Positions 30,320 through 40,326 of a DNA stretch of 64,000 bases are shown in pieces. Both the position numbers and the translations under genes were made by a program. This DNA is from Sphingobacterium thalpophilum. Lineage in GTDB: Bacteria; Bacteroidota; Bacteroidia; Sphingobacteriales; Sphingobacteriaceae. The DNA lies in assembly GCF_038396785.1 (NCBI RefSeq), contig NZ_CP151087.1:2542001-2606000 (forward strand), in the 5' to 3' direction. Within the stretch, counting starts at the first letter, position 1; every line of letters starts with the position of its first letter. A model generated the notes under the pieces. It had not been told where the DNA came from, made no database searches, and saw only the letters and a program-made list of their open reading frames with translations.

Positions 30320-30381
30320 TAAGAAAAATACAGTAAAAGTGGATTAAACATATTGATACACTAAAACTAAAGAATAAAGCA

Positions 30382-32802
30382 ATGATCAAGAACTATATAA
30401 AAATAGCCTGGCGCAATATCTCCAAAAATAAAGGGTATTCAACCATAAACATAATTGGCTTGGCAATAGGATTAGCCTGTTGCCTATTGATAGCAATTTA
30501 TGTACAAAATGAATTGTCATACGACAAATATCATGTGAATAAAGATCGAATTTACCGCATCGTCCATGACTATAAAGATGTAAGCAGCACAGAACAGCAT
30601 CAAATCTGGGGCAATGGTCCAATCGGTGAAGCCATCAAAGCAGATTTCCCTGAAATCGAAAAGGTCGTTCAATTTTCAGGGCAAACGTCTATCCTGCTCA
30701 AACAAGGCGATAAAAGATTCCAGGAGGAAAATGTATTTTTCATGGACTCTACTGCATTTGATGTCTTTAGTTGGAAGGTTTTGGCCGGCGACCCGCATAC
30801 AGCCTTAAAGAACGCCTATTCTGTCGTATTAACAGAAAGTACCGCTAAGAAATATTTCGGAGATCAAAATCCCATTGGCAAGACGCTTGAGGGAGGTTTA
30901 GCTGCTGGTCGTGCCGATGCAGGTCTATATACTGTAACGGCAGTAATGGCCGATGTACCTGCTAATTCACACTTTACGTTCGATGCATTGCTCTCGATGA
31001 GTACATTCCGAAAAGCACGGCCAGACGTATTTAATAAAGAAGGCTGGGATTATGTAGACTTCTACACGTACTTTCTCGCTTCAAAAGACTTTGATCCTGT
31101 AAAGTTCGACCAGAAAATACCGGAGTTTCTCAAGCGGCATCTCCCAACAAATGAAAACCCAAATGCAAAATACAATTTCCATATCGAGCCGCTTCTGCAG
31201 GCTTACATGCACTCGTCTGCGGATCGTCAACCCGGTACCAATGGAAGCTATCAGAATTTATACATATTCAGCATTATTGGCGGATTCATCTTACTGATCG
31301 CCTGTGTGAACTTTATGAATCTGGCTACATCAAGGTCAATGGAAAGAGCAAAGGAAGTCGGCGTACGAAAAACCATAGGAGCAAGCAAAAGCAATCTGAT
31401 CTTTCAGTTTATGTCTGAATCATTGGTTCTTGTATTCGTCAGTAGTATTTTGGCGATACTGCTCGTTATGGCCTTTCTCCCCTTTTTGGAAGCATTCTCG
31501 GGCAAACACCTCAATTATTCGTCCCTGAAAAATGGGACGACCTGGGCAATATTCCTATTCACCACCATTTTTACGGGACTTCTTGCTGCCAGCTATCCCG
31601 CGTTGATTCTAGCAAATTTCAAACCGATTGCAGTACTTAAAGGAAGTTATAGCAACAGCAAAGGGGGTACATTATTACGTCGCGTATTAGTTGTTTTCCA
31701 ATTTTGCCTTTCTATTGCGCTCATTGCAGGTACAGTCGTCGTCTTTTCTCAACTAGATCAATTACAGCACCGAGATCTTGGATTTCAAAAAGATCAACGG
31801 CTTGTGATAGATTATAATTTCGATGATAAGGTAAACAATAACCTGGAAGCGATAAAATCTACACTAGCAAAAGATAAAGATGTTTTGTCTGTCACTGCAT
31901 CACGTACGGTACCGGGAACATTTTTTCCAAATGCAGGAACAGAAATCATGTCAGCAAACGGAACGATGAGTCAATTTGCTCCTTTCTTATATGAAGTCGA
32001 TGTTGACTTTATTCCTAATATTGGTCTGCAAATGGCCGCTGGGCGTGCCTATTCCAGGGATTTCCCAGCGGATACGGCCCATTCACTTGTTATCAATGAA
32101 TCTGCTGCAAAACAATGGGGCTATTCAAATCCACAAGATATTATTGGCAAGCAATTTCGTCAATGGGGAAGAGAAGGAACGGTTATCGGTGTAGTGAAAG
32201 ATTTCAATTACCTTTCTTTACACCGTAAGATTGAGCCTTTAGCTTTGCGACTTGAACCAAGCAGCAGCCGGTATTTAACCTTGAATATCCAACATGTAAA
32301 CCAGCCTGAGACCGTTGCCAGAATCGGCAAGCTGTGGAATGAACTTGTACCAAACCGTCCATTTTTATATAGCTTTCTCGACGACAATTTCAATCGACAA
32401 TATGAAGCGGATTTTAATTTTAGAAGACTTTTTACAGCCTTCTCCGGACTAGCACTTTTTATTGCCTGTTTAGGTTTATTGGGACTTGTTACGTATACAG
32501 CCCAACAGCGGACCAAAGAAATCGGCGTACGGAAAGTTCTCGGTGCATCCATCTATAATTTAATCCTCCTGCTCTCTTCCGACTTCATCAAGTTATTGGC
32601 TGTAGCGCTTCTCATCGCGACACCGCTATCTTGGATGGCGATGAAAAAATGGCTTGACAATTTTGCTTATCACATTGAACCACAATGGTGGATGTTTGTC
32701 TTTGCTGGTTTTGCTACAATCATTATCGCATTAGTAACGGTGAGTTTTCAAACACTCAAGGCTGCCAAGGCAAATCCTGTAGATAGTTTAAGAGACGAAT
32801 AA
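30382..32802 (+). CDS. P4: two-halved FtsX/MacB-type ABC permease
   Basis: This is an 806-residue permease, with start MIKNYIKIAWRNISKNKGYS. TM1 is INIIGLAIGLACCLLIAIYV. The half 1 contact loop is KEVGVRKTIGAS (about 323) and the half 2 loop KEIGVRKVLGAS (about 712). Domain 2 contains VIGVVKDFNYLSLHRKIEP, the block found in nearly every member of the array, so it is a family signature of the second periplasmic domain. It ends NPVDSLRDE. It lies 62 bp after P3 and 34 bp before P5, a gap that leaves no room for a separate promoter of the type described here. Confidence 0.92.
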   Translation: MIKNYIKIAWRNISKNKGYSTINIIGLAIGLACCLLIAIYVQNELSYDKYHVNKDRIYRIVHDYKDVSSTEQHQIWGNGPIGEAIKADFPEIEKVVQFSGQTSILLKQGDKRFQEENVFFMDSTAFDVFSWKVLAGDPHTALKNAYSVVLTESTAKKYFGDQNPIGKTLEGGLAAGRADAGLYTVTAVMADVPANSHFTFDALLSMSTFRKARPDVFNKEGWDYVDFYTYFLASKDFDPVKFDQKIPEFLKRHLPTNENPNAKYNFHIEPLLQAYMHSSADRQPGTNGSYQNLYIFSIIGGFILLIACVNFMNLATSRSMERAKEVGVRKTIGASKSNLIFQFMSESLVLVFVSSILAILLVMAFLPFLEAFSGKHLNYSSLKNGTTWAIFLFTTIFTGLLAASYPALILANFKPIAVLKGSYSNSKGGTLLRRVLVVFQFCLSIALIAGTVVVFSQLDQLQHRDLGFQKDQRLVIDYNFDDKVNNNLEAIKSTLAKDKDVLSVTASRTVPGTFFPNAGTEIMSANGTMSQFAPFLYEVDVDFIPNIGLQMAAGRAYSRDFPADTAHSLVINESAAKQWGYSNPQDIIGKQFRQWGREGTVIGVVKDFNYLSLHRKIEPLALRLEPSSSRYLTLNIQHVNQPETVARIGKLWNELVPNRPFLYSFLDDNFNRQYEADFNFRRLFTAFSGLALFIACLGLLGLVTYTAQQRTKEIGVRKVLGASIYNLILLLSSDFIKLLAVALLIATPLSWMAMKKWLDNFAYHIEPQWWMFVFAGFATIIIALVTVSFQTLKAAKANPVDSLRDE

Positions 32803-32836
32803 CAATATAATCTAATCCCATCACGATATTCCAGCT

Positions 32837-35308
32837 ATGAACAACCTCCTATTAAAATCGGCAATTCGACAACTTTGGAAGAATAAACTATTCTCCCTAT
32901 TAAATATTATTGGACTAGCCATCGGCATTACGTCATGTTGGGTCATATTTAAGATTGTCAATTATGAGTATAGTTTTGAAACTGGAGTTCCTCAGCTTGA
33001 TCGAACCTATCGGATCATTTCTCAGTTTAAAAATGATGGCAAGGATAATTACAATGGGGGATTGGCCAAGCCGTTTTATCAGGCCATCCGAAAAGAAATT
33101 CCGGGCGTGGAACTGGTCGCTCCAGCATTCAGAAATTATCAAATGGAATCTGTCACAATCAACAAGGGACAAAAAAATCAAAAACTTGTCGAGGACTTTG
33201 ATGAGGCTGAAGGCAATGTGACGGAGACTACCAGCGACTACTTCAAGCTCGTTGGCTACAAATGGTTAGCCGGTTCACCTGAGAAAGCATTTTCAACTGC
33301 CAACGACATTGTACTGACAAAAAAAAGGGCTGCCATTTATTTCCCAAACCAGGCTGTCCAGGGCTTAATCGGCAAAACCATCTTTTATAACGACAGTATA
33401 CCCAAAACAGTAACTGGCATTGTTGATAACCTTGGCTTCAACACGGAGTTCAATGGCACAGAATTCGTCTTGCTTAAAGAAGAAGTCTACCCACTGAATG
33501 TCTGGACGAATACCAATGGTACTGACAGACTTTATATCCGATTAAAAGATGGTGTAAAAGACCTTCCAATCCAGGCAGCTATCAATAAAATCGGACAAAA
33601 AAAATGGCAGGAATTCAGCCAGGAAAAAAAACCTAAGTTTGACTACAACCGTAAGGTCGTGGTCATGCCACTAAAAGATTCCCATTTTGCAGTCCACATA
33701 AAAGAATGGTACGCCGAAAGAACAAGCAAAACCGTTATTTATGGGTTAATTGCCGTAGCTGCTTTTCTGATGCTTTTGGCCTGTATCAACTATATCAATC
33801 TTAGTACGGCACAAATACCAGCGCGGAGTAAAGATATTGGTGTCCGTAAAACATTGGGAAGTAGCCAGGGAAAATTGGTTAGCCAAATTATTTTTGAATC
33901 GCTTTTAACCATTGCCATTGCACTTGTTTGTTCGGTCTTTCTGACGAAACTGGCCTTTTTCTATTTTCAGGAAATGATTCCGGAGAAAGTAAAGGATTTT
34001 ACAAGTTCGACGACATCAATGCTGTTTATCGCAGTTTTACTGACCGTAACGACTTTAATTTCCTCGGCATATCCTTCTTGGTTAATTAAAAAGGTACAGC
34101 CTGTCAATTTATTTCGGGCTGGCAAGCAGTTTCAAATCGGAAAAACACAAATCAACCTTCGGAAAACGTTGATTGTATTCCAATTCTTTATTGCTCAATT
34201 CTTTACGGTTTCAGCACTCATTATCGGCCAGCAACTCTCCTATACCCTCAACAAAGATATGGGATTCGACAAAGATGCTGTTGTTACTTTCGATCTACCT
34301 TCCAAGCTCATCAACAAATTTTATGAGGAAAAACTGGATCAAAGTAAGAAACAAACACTCCTACATGAGATCCAAAAAATAAAAGGTGTTTCGGCAGCCT
34401 CAATTGGCAGCAAGCCTTTGACAAACAATTACTCCTCCTCTTGGTTTCATCGACAAGACCCTACCTTAAAAGAGAAAATTTCATCCGATATTTTCTTTAA
34501 AAATGCAGATCCGAATTATATAGCTGTATATGACATGAAGCTAATCGCGGGAAATAACCTACCACAATCAGATACTGTCAATGCCTATATCATCAATGAA
34601 TCTGCTGTCAAGGCATTCGGTTTCAATTCCCCTCAAGATGCCATCGGGAAGTCAATTGGTCAAGAGGACAGTACCTTCCCGATCGTTGGCGTTATTAAAG
34701 ATTTTCATGCCCAGGAATTCTATAAAGAGATCACACCTTTGGCTTTGCGCAGTTTTAGTCGCGGTGCTTATACCTTCAATATAAAACTATCGGGAAACAG
34801 CAAAGAATGGAAAACCAGTATCCAAGCGATCAATAAAGTATATACACAGTTTTTTCCGGAACTCCCGATAGAAATAAAATTCTACGATGAAACGATCGCT
34901 TCTCTTTATCAAAAAGAGCAAAATCTGACCAAATTAATTAACGTGAGTACAATTGTTGCTGTTTTAATCGGTTGTTTGGGTCTCTTTGGGCTGATTACCC
35001 TTGCGGCTTTCCAACGCAGCAAAGAGATCGGTATCCGTAAAGTTTTGGGTGCAAGTATTCCAAGTATCTTTCATTTATTGGCTAAGAACTTCGTACAGCT
35101 CATTTTAATCAGTATCCTAATTGCCGCACCATTGACCTGGTGGACGTGTAGCAAGTGGCTGGAAGATTTTTACTACCGCATCGATCTTACGGCAACTCCT
35201 TTTATTTTAGGCGCTGGGCTTGCATTATTTGCGGCTGTACTGACCATTAGTTTTCAATCGATCAAGGCGGCTATCCAAAATCCTGTCAATAGCTTACGGG
35301 ACGAATAG
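32837..35308 (+). CDS. P5: two-halved FtsX/MacB-type ABC permease
   Basis: This 823-residue product is the longest intact permease of the array. The extra length is in the periplasmic parts, with lysine-rich stretches such as KKWQEFSQEKKPKF. TM1 (NIIGLAIGITSCWVIFKIVN) and the tail of half 1 (IPARSKDIGVRKTLGSSQGK, about 332) mark it as a sister of P2. The half 2 loop is KEIGIRKVLGAS (about 729) and the end is NPVNSLRDE. It lies 34 bp after P4 and 47 bp before P6. Confidence 0.92.
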   Translation: MNNLLLKSAIRQLWKNKLFSLLNIIGLAIGITSCWVIFKIVNYEYSFETGVPQLDRTYRIISQFKNDGKDNYNGGLAKPFYQAIRKEIPGVELVAPAFRNYQMESVTINKGQKNQKLVEDFDEAEGNVTETTSDYFKLVGYKWLAGSPEKAFSTANDIVLTKKRAAIYFPNQAVQGLIGKTIFYNDSIPKTVTGIVDNLGFNTEFNGTEFVLLKEEVYPLNVWTNTNGTDRLYIRLKDGVKDLPIQAAINKIGQKKWQEFSQEKKPKFDYNRKVVVMPLKDSHFAVHIKEWYAERTSKTVIYGLIAVAAFLMLLACINYINLSTAQIPARSKDIGVRKTLGSSQGKLVSQIIFESLLTIAIALVCSVFLTKLAFFYFQEMIPEKVKDFTSSTTSMLFIAVLLTVTTLISSAYPSWLIKKVQPVNLFRAGKQFQIGKTQINLRKTLIVFQFFIAQFFTVSALIIGQQLSYTLNKDMGFDKDAVVTFDLPSKLINKFYEEKLDQSKKQTLLHEIQKIKGVSAASIGSKPLTNNYSSSWFHRQDPTLKEKISSDIFFKNADPNYIAVYDMKLIAGNNLPQSDTVNAYIINESAVKAFGFNSPQDAIGKSIGQEDSTFPIVGVIKDFHAQEFYKEITPLALRSFSRGAYTFNIKLSGNSKEWKTSIQAINKVYTQFFPELPIEIKFYDETIASLYQKEQNLTKLINVSTIVAVLIGCLGLFGLITLAAFQRSKEIGIRKVLGASIPSIFHLLAKNFVQLILISILIAAPLTWWTCSKWLEDFYYRIDLTATPFILGAGLALFAAVLTISFQSIKAAIQNPVNSLRDE

Positions 35309-35355
35309 CAACACGAGTATATCAAATCAGAGGGTTAACAAAAAACGAAATAACA

Positions 35356-37764
35356 ATGATTGTAAATTCACTTAAAACAGCCTATCGTTTTTTAAAAAAA
35401 CATAAGTTGATCACGTTCATCAATATCACGAGTCTCGCGATTGGTATTACCGCGACGCTGGTTATTTTCCTGATGATCCAATACGACTACAGTTTTGACA
35501 AACATGTTCCCAATCAACAACAGGTCTATCGTGTTGTCAATAACGGAGAGTTCAAAAATGCCGGCGTCTACGTACCGTTGGTACGCACCATGCAAGCAGA
35601 GTTACCCAACTTGGAGGCTGTAGTCCCGATTTATCGAAGCCATGTCCAAAAGCTAAAAGTTTCTCTGGCAACAGACAAATTCCAGACTTTCCCGAAAGAA
35701 CAGAAGATGGTATTCACGAACAGCCAATATTTCGATATTTTCCCTTCAAAATGGTTGGCTGGAAGCGCTAAAGCTTTGAATTCATCCGGAAATATTATCC
35801 TTACAGAGAAAACATTAGAAAAATTTTATGGAAAAGAACTGCCTGCAAATGTGATTGGCAAAACCATCATCTATGCAGATAGTATCCCACTTCAGGTCGC
35901 TGGTGTAATTGAAAATCCGCAGCATAATTCGGATTTCAATTTTGAAAGCTTCATCGCTGAGTCGACGATCCCTCAGGATAACAATCTAAAAAACATGTAT
36001 ACGTGGGAAGCTTGGAACAGCATATCGGATTCACATCAGGTGCTTATCAAGACAAAAGCACAAAGTAATCCGCATCTACTGGAACGAAATATTGCTAATC
36101 TCCTTAAAAAATATAAATACAAAGAAGGGGAGAAAATTAACGATAAGCTTGAATTACAAGCATTGGCAGATGTACATTTTGATACAAGATTTAATTATGA
36201 AGCGACCCATCCGGAAGCACTACGCAACCTTATTTTACTTGCAGTTTTCCTCTTAGCCCTGGGGGCCGTAAATTTTATCAACCTATCCACGGCGCAATCC
36301 ATCGAAAGAGCCAAAGAAGTGGGTATTCGTAAGACGTTGGGTAGTTCTAAAACTACATTGATCAAACAGTTTTTGATCGAAACTTTTCTGATAACTTTGA
36401 CCGCAACAGTACTTGCGGTCTTATTATTGCCATTGTTCTTACATGTCTTTGAAGGATTTATTCCGAAAAACCTAAGCATGGAAGGCCTGGACAAAAGCGT
36501 TATTATTTTCTTTCTATTTGGACAATTGATCTTAGTAACCTTACTAGCCGGATTTTACCCTGCCTGGGTACTGACAGGATATGCTCCGGTGCTAGCGCTC
36601 AAAAACCAGCTCGGAAAGAACACGAATCTTTCCCGAAGTGCATGGATACGCAAAGCACTGACCATCTTCCAGTTTGTCATGGCCCAGGCTTTCCTGATCT
36701 GCGTGCTTATCGTCGTTCGCCAAATAAATTATGTTACTCATAAAGATATGGGCTTCCAGAAAGATGCTATTGTCAATCTCTATATTCCTGGAGCGTTCCA
36801 AAATTCCGCCAAAGGTGTAGTTCTTAAAAATGAACTCAAAAAGCTAAAAGATATCAAGGCCATAAGTTTTGGGAATATCGCTCCTGCAATGAATGGCTGG
36901 ATGACTACCGCAATCGCTTACGATCAATCGCCAAATAAGGAATCCTTGACTTTTGATAGCCGATCGGGTGATGAAAACTATTTAGATGTCTATCAGATTC
37001 CGCTTTTAGCGGGAAGAAATATCCGTTTATTGGATTCAACAAGTGAAATGTTGATCAATAGAAAAGGACTTGAACTACTGCATATCAAAAACCCGCAGGA
37101 TGCCATTGGTAAAACCTTCGAAAATGGACAGAACATCATCGTTGGTGTAATGGAGGATTTTGATTTGTCTTCAGCGCGACAAGGGGTTAAACCAGTTCTT
37201 TATACAGGCAGTAAAGAAGGATATGTACTCCATATTGCCTTGGATCAATCGCATCCTGAAAACTGGAAAAACGCCATTGATAAAATAACATCAAGCTACA
37301 AATCGGTGTTCCCCGATGATGAATTGGACCTACGGTTTGTAGATGAGGTCATCCAGAACTTCTATACGCAAGAGAAGCAGCTGTCTAAGCTCCTTTCTTG
37401 GGCAGTAGGACTCTCTGTGCTAATTGCTGGATTAGGCTTATTTGGACTTGCCATATTTACGGCAAATCAGCGCACAAAGGAAATTGGAATTCGCAAAGTA
37501 TTGGGGGCTTCTGTGTTCCAGATCACCTTTTTATTACTTCGGAATTTGCTGTCGTTGGTTGCAATAGCCTGTCTGGTAGCTTTTCCAATTGCTTATTATT
37601 TTATGCATAGCTGGCTGAACGACTTTGTTTACCGAACCACAATAAGTCCCTGGATTTTTGGGCTGTCAGCCGTAGGGTTGATTGCCTTTGCAAGTCTTGT
37701 ACTATCAACCAAAAGTGTCTTTGCAGCAAAAGCAAACCCGATCAATAGTCTAAGGGATGAGTAA
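35356..37764 (+). CDS. P6: two-halved FtsX/MacB-type ABC permease
   Basis: This is an 802-residue permease, with start MIVNSLKTAYRFLKKHKLIT. Its N-terminal region (LAIGITATLVIFLMIQYDYS) groups it with P2 and P5. The half 1 loop is KEVGIRKTLGSS (about 320) and the half 2 loop KEIGIRKVLGAS (about 708). The usual VKDFNY-type block of domain 2 is changed to VIVGVMEDFDLSSARQGVKP. It ends NPINSLRDE. Gaps are 47 bp before and 69 bp after, with no hairpin or promoter pattern seen in either. Confidence 0.92.
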   Translation: MIVNSLKTAYRFLKKHKLITFINITSLAIGITATLVIFLMIQYDYSFDKHVPNQQQVYRVVNNGEFKNAGVYVPLVRTMQAELPNLEAVVPIYRSHVQKLKVSLATDKFQTFPKEQKMVFTNSQYFDIFPSKWLAGSAKALNSSGNIILTEKTLEKFYGKELPANVIGKTIIYADSIPLQVAGVIENPQHNSDFNFESFIAESTIPQDNNLKNMYTWEAWNSISDSHQVLIKTKAQSNPHLLERNIANLLKKYKYKEGEKINDKLELQALADVHFDTRFNYEATHPEALRNLILLAVFLLALGAVNFINLSTAQSIERAKEVGIRKTLGSSKTTLIKQFLIETFLITLTATVLAVLLLPLFLHVFEGFIPKNLSMEGLDKSVIIFFLFGQLILVTLLAGFYPAWVLTGYAPVLALKNQLGKNTNLSRSAWIRKALTIFQFVMAQAFLICVLIVVRQINYVTHKDMGFQKDAIVNLYIPGAFQNSAKGVVLKNELKKLKDIKAISFGNIAPAMNGWMTTAIAYDQSPNKESLTFDSRSGDENYLDVYQIPLLAGRNIRLLDSTSEMLINRKGLELLHIKNPQDAIGKTFENGQNIIVGVMEDFDLSSARQGVKPVLYTGSKEGYVLHIALDQSHPENWKNAIDKITSSYKSVFPDDELDLRFVDEVIQNFYTQEKQLSKLLSWAVGLSVLIAGLGLFGLAIFTANQRTKEIGIRKVLGASVFQITFLLLRNLLSLVAIACLVAFPIAYYFMHSWLNDFVYRTTISPWIFGLSAVGLIAFASLVLSTKSVFAAKANPINSLRDE

Positions 37765-37833
37765 ATCAGCGAGTAAAAGAGATAGGCTTATGTGTATTCA
37801 TAACATGTATTAAGAACTTAAACCCCCATAACA

Positions 37834-40293
37834 ATGATAAAGAACTTCATCAAAACCGCATGGCGAAGTATTTTTTCTAATAAATTCTACAGTGCCATTA
37901 ATATTTTAGGATTAACAGCAGGAATGGTTGTGGGGATATTCCTATTGCTATGGATACAAGATGAGCTGTCCTTTGACCGATTCCATAAACATCAGCGCTC
38001 CATTTACAAAATTGGAATAGAAGGGGGAACGGGGATATCAAAACGAATCTTTGGATCCATCATTGCTCCCGTAGGAAATTTTGCAAAAAAGGAAATTCCC
38101 GAAGTCCAAGATGCAGTACGTATTTTCAAAATTGGAGATGCTGCACTTAAATATAAAGAGAAGAGATTTAATGAAAAGAATTTTGCATTTGTAGACCCCA
38201 GTTATTTTACGGTTTTCGATTTTCCGCTACTACAGGGAAATTCAAAACAACCCTTCCCTGACAACAATTCCATTGTAATCACCCAGCGCACGGCACGTCG
38301 GTATTTCGGTGATGAAAATCCAATTGGAAAAACCGTAACATTGGGTATCGAGGACCTTTGTGTTGTATCAGGTGTCATTGCTGATTATCCTGAAAACTCT
38401 ACTTTTCAATTTCAGGTTCTGCTCCCCATTTCGAGATTTAATGAGCAAGCCTACATCAAAAATAAAACGACCTATGATAATAAGACCTTTCTATCTTCCA
38501 TGGATGAAGATTGGTCCAATTTTTCATTCGAAACCTATCTGCTGCTGAGGCCTGATGCAAATCTTGCTACAGTTTCAAAAAAGCTTCAGGCGATACACGA
38601 AAGGAACAAACCTGAGGATGCCCCTGTCCCCTACGTTACACAAGCACTCGCAAAGGTGCATCTCTACCAAATGGATGGTAGTGATGGCGGAATTGACAAT
38701 GTTCGAGTTTTTATAGGTGTAGCGATTATGATTCTTGTAATAGCAAGTATTAACTATATCAATCTTTCTACTGCACGGTCGTTGTCGCGCGCCAAAGAAG
38801 TGGGGATACGTAAAGTTATCGGCGCAGGTAGAAAGGAACTTTTTTTCCAATTTATATTGGAAACAACCATACTATTTGTCATTGCGTCAACATTGGCACT
38901 TGCCTTCGTATTTATTGGTCTCCCCCTATTTAATAATTTCTCGGGGAAGCAGATTTCCCTACAGCTCTTTAATCCTACACTATGGATAAGCGTGCTGATT
39001 ATGCTTGTGGGAACACTGGCACTTACAAGTATATATCCTGCCCTACTTTTATCCAAATTTGATCCGATTAAAGTACTTAAAGGCCGATTTACCATAAAAA
39101 ATTCCAGTGCACGAAAAATACTGGTTGTCCTGCAGTTCACTGTTTCTATAATTCTTATCACCTTAACAATTGTTATCGGTCGTCAATTGGATTTTATAAA
39201 ACATCAAAATTTAGGCTACGAAAAGGATCATATTATTTCCGTTACTATGGCGCCAAAAATGTCCAAACATTTTGATGCTGTCAAAACCGAACTTCTAAAA
39301 AATAAGGATATTGATGATGTTATCCGTCTTGGCCGCGACATGGTTTATGGTGGTGCTTCAACTGGGGACAACGATTGGGAAGGAAAGCCAAGCAAATCCA
39401 ATCTTTGGTTCAATATGACATATTCCGATCAATCGGCGCTCGACTTTTTTAAGATAAAACTTACGCAAGGTCGTAATTTCACAGGCTCCATAGCAGATTC
39501 AACCCATTTCATTATCAATGAATCGGCAGCGCGGGAAATGGGTTTAAAAGATCCGATTGGCGTACGTTTACGCATTCGAACAGTTCCGGGAACTATTATT
39601 GGGGTTGTAAAGGATTTTAATTATGCGAGCGCCAGACAAAAGATTGAGCCTATGGTCTTTCAGTATAGCCCAAAAGATTGCTGGCAGCTATACCTTAAAA
39701 CAACAACTTCTGGTACAAAATCCGCATTAAACTCCTTGCAACAGATCTGGAAAAGTTATTATGATGATATGCCGATGAATTACAGCTTCCTGGACGAAAG
39801 CTATCAAAAGCAATATACGAATGAGCAGAAACAAGGCTCCTTATTCAATTTTTTTGCCCTGATTGCCATCGTCATCTCCTGCCTAGGACTCTTAGGACTA
39901 TGCACCTATACAGCGCAGGTTAGAACCAAAGAAATTGGTATCAGAAAGGTCCTTGGCGCTACGGTATTTAGCATTATACAATTATTAACTGCACAAGTTA
40001 GGACCAAAGAAATTGGTATCAGAAAGGTCCTTGGCGCAACGGTATTTAGCATTATACAATTATTAAACAAGGAATTTCTACTCTTAGTCATTTTGGCCAA
40101 TGTCATCGCAATACCAATTGCTGTATATTTCAGTATAAATTGGCTCGATGGTTTTGCCTTTAGAACGACGCTCCCATTCACCATATTTCTATATGCGGCA
40201 GGGATAACCATTGCTATTGCATTATTTACGGTGAGTTTCCAATCCATTAAAGCGGCATACGCCAATCCTGTGAAAAGTTTGCACGATGAATAG
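37834..40293 (+). CDS. P7: FtsX/MacB-type ABC permease with a duplicated contact loop
   Basis: This is an 819-residue permease, with start MIKNFIKTAWRSIFSNKFYS. The half 1 loop is KEVGIRKVIGAG (about 321). In half 2 a 26-residue block that starts TAQVRTKEIGIRKVLGATVF occurs twice in direct succession (39910-39987 and 39988-40065), so the loop meant to touch the ATPase is present twice between TM6 and TM7. Without the extra copy the protein would be 793 residues, the family norm. The copies differ at a handful of third codon positions and encode identical residues. It ends NPVKSLHDE, with H in place of R. Whether it still works is unknown. It lies 69 bp after P6 and 33 bp before P8. Confidence 0.92.
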   Translation: MIKNFIKTAWRSIFSNKFYSAINILGLTAGMVVGIFLLLWIQDELSFDRFHKHQRSIYKIGIEGGTGISKRIFGSIIAPVGNFAKKEIPEVQDAVRIFKIGDAALKYKEKRFNEKNFAFVDPSYFTVFDFPLLQGNSKQPFPDNNSIVITQRTARRYFGDENPIGKTVTLGIEDLCVVSGVIADYPENSTFQFQVLLPISRFNEQAYIKNKTTYDNKTFLSSMDEDWSNFSFETYLLLRPDANLATVSKKLQAIHERNKPEDAPVPYVTQALAKVHLYQMDGSDGGIDNVRVFIGVAIMILVIASINYINLSTARSLSRAKEVGIRKVIGAGRKELFFQFILETTILFVIASTLALAFVFIGLPLFNNFSGKQISLQLFNPTLWISVLIMLVGTLALTSIYPALLLSKFDPIKVLKGRFTIKNSSARKILVVLQFTVSIILITLTIVIGRQLDFIKHQNLGYEKDHIISVTMAPKMSKHFDAVKTELLKNKDIDDVIRLGRDMVYGGASTGDNDWEGKPSKSNLWFNMTYSDQSALDFFKIKLTQGRNFTGSIADSTHFIINESAAREMGLKDPIGVRLRIRTVPGTIIGVVKDFNYASARQKIEPMVFQYSPKDCWQLYLKTTTSGTKSALNSLQQIWKSYYDDMPMNYSFLDESYQKQYTNEQKQGSLFNFFALIAIVISCLGLLGLCTYTAQVRTKEIGIRKVLGATVFSIIQLLTAQVRTKEIGIRKVLGATVFSIIQLLNKEFLLLVILANVIAIPIAVYFSINWLDGFAFRTTLPFTIFLYAAGITIAIALFTVSFQSIKAAYANPVKSLHDE
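39910..40065 (+). repeat. 78-nt in-frame tandem duplication within P7
   Basis: Unit 1 is 39910-39987 and unit 2 is 39988-40065. All differences that I see (for example gcg/gca, cag/caa, aga/agg, gct/gca) leave the protein unchanged. The unit covers the KEIGIRKVLGA loop and the beginning of the next helix. Confidence 0.95.
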
Positions 40294-40326
40294 TTTATAT
40301 TTGAGAACCAAAAACAACAGCATAAA

